This document shows, one piece after another, positions 63,252 to 64,000 of a stretch of DNA of 64,000 bases. The stretch is from an uncultured Parabacteroides sp. (GTDB lineage: Bacteria; Bacteroidota; Bacteroidia; Bacteroidales; Tannerellaceae): positions 1 through 64,000 of the forward strand of contig UQLN01000019.1 of NCBI GenBank assembly GCA_900541965.1, in the 5' to 3' direction. Every line of letters begins with the position of its first letter. Within the stretch, counting starts at the first letter, position 1. The notes beneath the pieces are model-generated. The model saw nothing but the letters and a program-made list of their open reading frames with translations. It made no database searches and was not told where the DNA came from. The position numbers and the translations under genes were made by a program.

Positions 63252-64000
63252 TTATAAATCGATTCCATGTTCCCTCAATGCCCATGCCACTATACTTATA
63301 TCGCAATCAATATAAGCCGTTTCCGTGTCTACCGGTACTTCCTTATCATCAGGGATCGTTGGTTCCCCCGGTTGCTTAATCGAATTAAGAGTCAATTTAT
63401 ACCAGTTATTTCTCACAAGGCCATAGCGGCCTAATTGCTGTACTCCGTAACCATCGTTCCCTATTGACCAGGATGTATCATAGCCTCCCTCTTCATTCGT
63501 AAAATGACGGATGAAAGCCTCGTAATAGCAAATTCCCCGGTCATATTTCTGGATTTCCCCCACCTGGTTTTGAAATGTCGTTTTAAGAGCGGCATCCATT
63601 GTCACCGTTTCACTTCCAGTAGTATTCGATTTATATGAAAGAGCGTCGAGATTATAATGGTTCGTTCCGGATTTTTCAAGTGCAATAGACCAACTACCAT
63701 TGGTTGAACTCAAGGTTGCACTAATACCATCTGCATTTGTAGTTACTTGAATGCTACTACTACCTTCAGCCGCATCTATACTATTGCCATCATCAAGATT
63801 TGCAGGAAAATCCAAAGCACCCTTATGACTTGTAATCCACAGCGCAATCTGCCTGAACAGGTGTTTTTGAGAATAATGGGCGGCTACCGAGGTAAAAGAC
63901 CACCAGGTACCATCGTTATCAGATGTATTATTCCCACCAATCTGGTTGCTGGAATTCGGATAATATTTAGCCTTAATAATGAGACGTGTCACATTTGCCT
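63252..64000 (-). CDS. Major fimbrial subunit (Mfa1-like), C-terminal part, cut by window edge
   Basis: The minus-strand frame is open to the last base of the window (reading A-N-V before a GTG at 63992), so the true start lies outside. About 249 residues are visible. Features of Mfa1/FimA-type major fimbrillin: RLIIKAKYYPNSS, WWSFTSVAAHYSQKHLF, YYEAFIRHFTNEEGG, QLGRYGLVRNNWYKLTLNSI followed by GEPTIPD, then the C-terminal strand region VDTETAYIDCDISIVAW. These strands are involved in polymerisation. The anchor gene follows after 14 bases. First visible gene of the fimbrial operon. Confidence 0.85.
   Translation of the reverse strand, partial: ANVTRLIIKAKYYPNSSNQIGGNNTSDNDGTWWSFTSVAAHYSQKHLFRQIALWITSHKGALDFPANLDDGNSIDAAEGSSSIQVTTNADGISATLSSTNGSWSIALEKSGTNHYNLDALSYKSNTTGSETVTMDAALKTTFQNQVGEIQKYDRGICYYEAFIRHFTNEEGGYDTSWSIGNDGYGVQQLGRYGLVRNNWYKLTLNSIKQPGEPTIPDDKEVPVDTETAYIDCDISIVAWALREHGIDL

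Overview
The window looks like the chromosome of a gut-type Bacteroidales bacterium, possibly Parabacteroides or a relative. The evidence is three SusC/SusD-type loci, many lipoproteins with a Cys lipobox, an ECF sigma/FecR pair, Mfa/Fim-type fimbrial lipoproteins, a lipoprotein TamA (TamL), and repeated promoters of the Bacteroidota type (-33 TTTG, about 18-23 bases, -7 TAnnTTTG). The genus is an inference; no rRNA gene is present.

Layout. 1-4410: the end of a prophage (baseplate-like fragment, tail fibre with 38-residue repeats, probable fibre-assembly gene, small Mor-like HTH protein, DNA adenine methylase, terminal repeats). It runs straight into a SusC gene that has lost its 5' part (4411-5517), so the phage appears to sit inside susC, as a Mu-like transposable phage would. 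5530-14684: the rest of that SusCD locus, a lone AAA/DUF4143 ATPase, and a second complete SusC-SusD-lipoprotein locus. 14809-31610: mostly housekeeping and core accessory genes: pdxH; an etfB-etfA-acyl-CoA dehydrogenase operon; a decayed REP-type transposase; a MATE exporter; a TonB-type receptor divergent from a two-component system; an MFS exporter; tpx; and rmuC-yfcC-dinB. 31737-32462: a Cys-rich gene interrupted by an in-frame TAG, followed by an array of about 22-bp repeats. 32463-40866: an ECF sigma/anti-sigma-controlled SusCD locus whose only visible effector is a secreted metallophosphoesterase.

40867-44135 is a small variable stretch: a deleted tspO copy, an unrecognised 505-residue lipoprotein, a start-less open frame, an intact tspO and a tRNA-Arg(TCT) with a strong promoter and terminator. 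44155-53006 is core again: tamL, an RNA methyltransferase, and the operon ileS - dksA-like - lspA - DUF4296 - small protein. 53215-64000, all on the minus strand, holds a DUF3810 membrane protein, a TPR sensor kinase reminiscent of FimS, and most of a fimbrial operon (major subunit cut by the window edge, Mfa2/FimB-like anchor, two accessory subunits, large tip protein).

The most interesting points are the prophage-susC junction with its 22-bp-spaced terminal boxes, the deleted tspO copy next to an unknown lipoprotein, the amber-interrupted gene with the adjacent 22-bp repeat array, and two kinase/membrane-protein genes whose -7 box lies only five bases before the ATG (predicted leaderless mRNAs). 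All calls come from reading the sequence; no database search was run.
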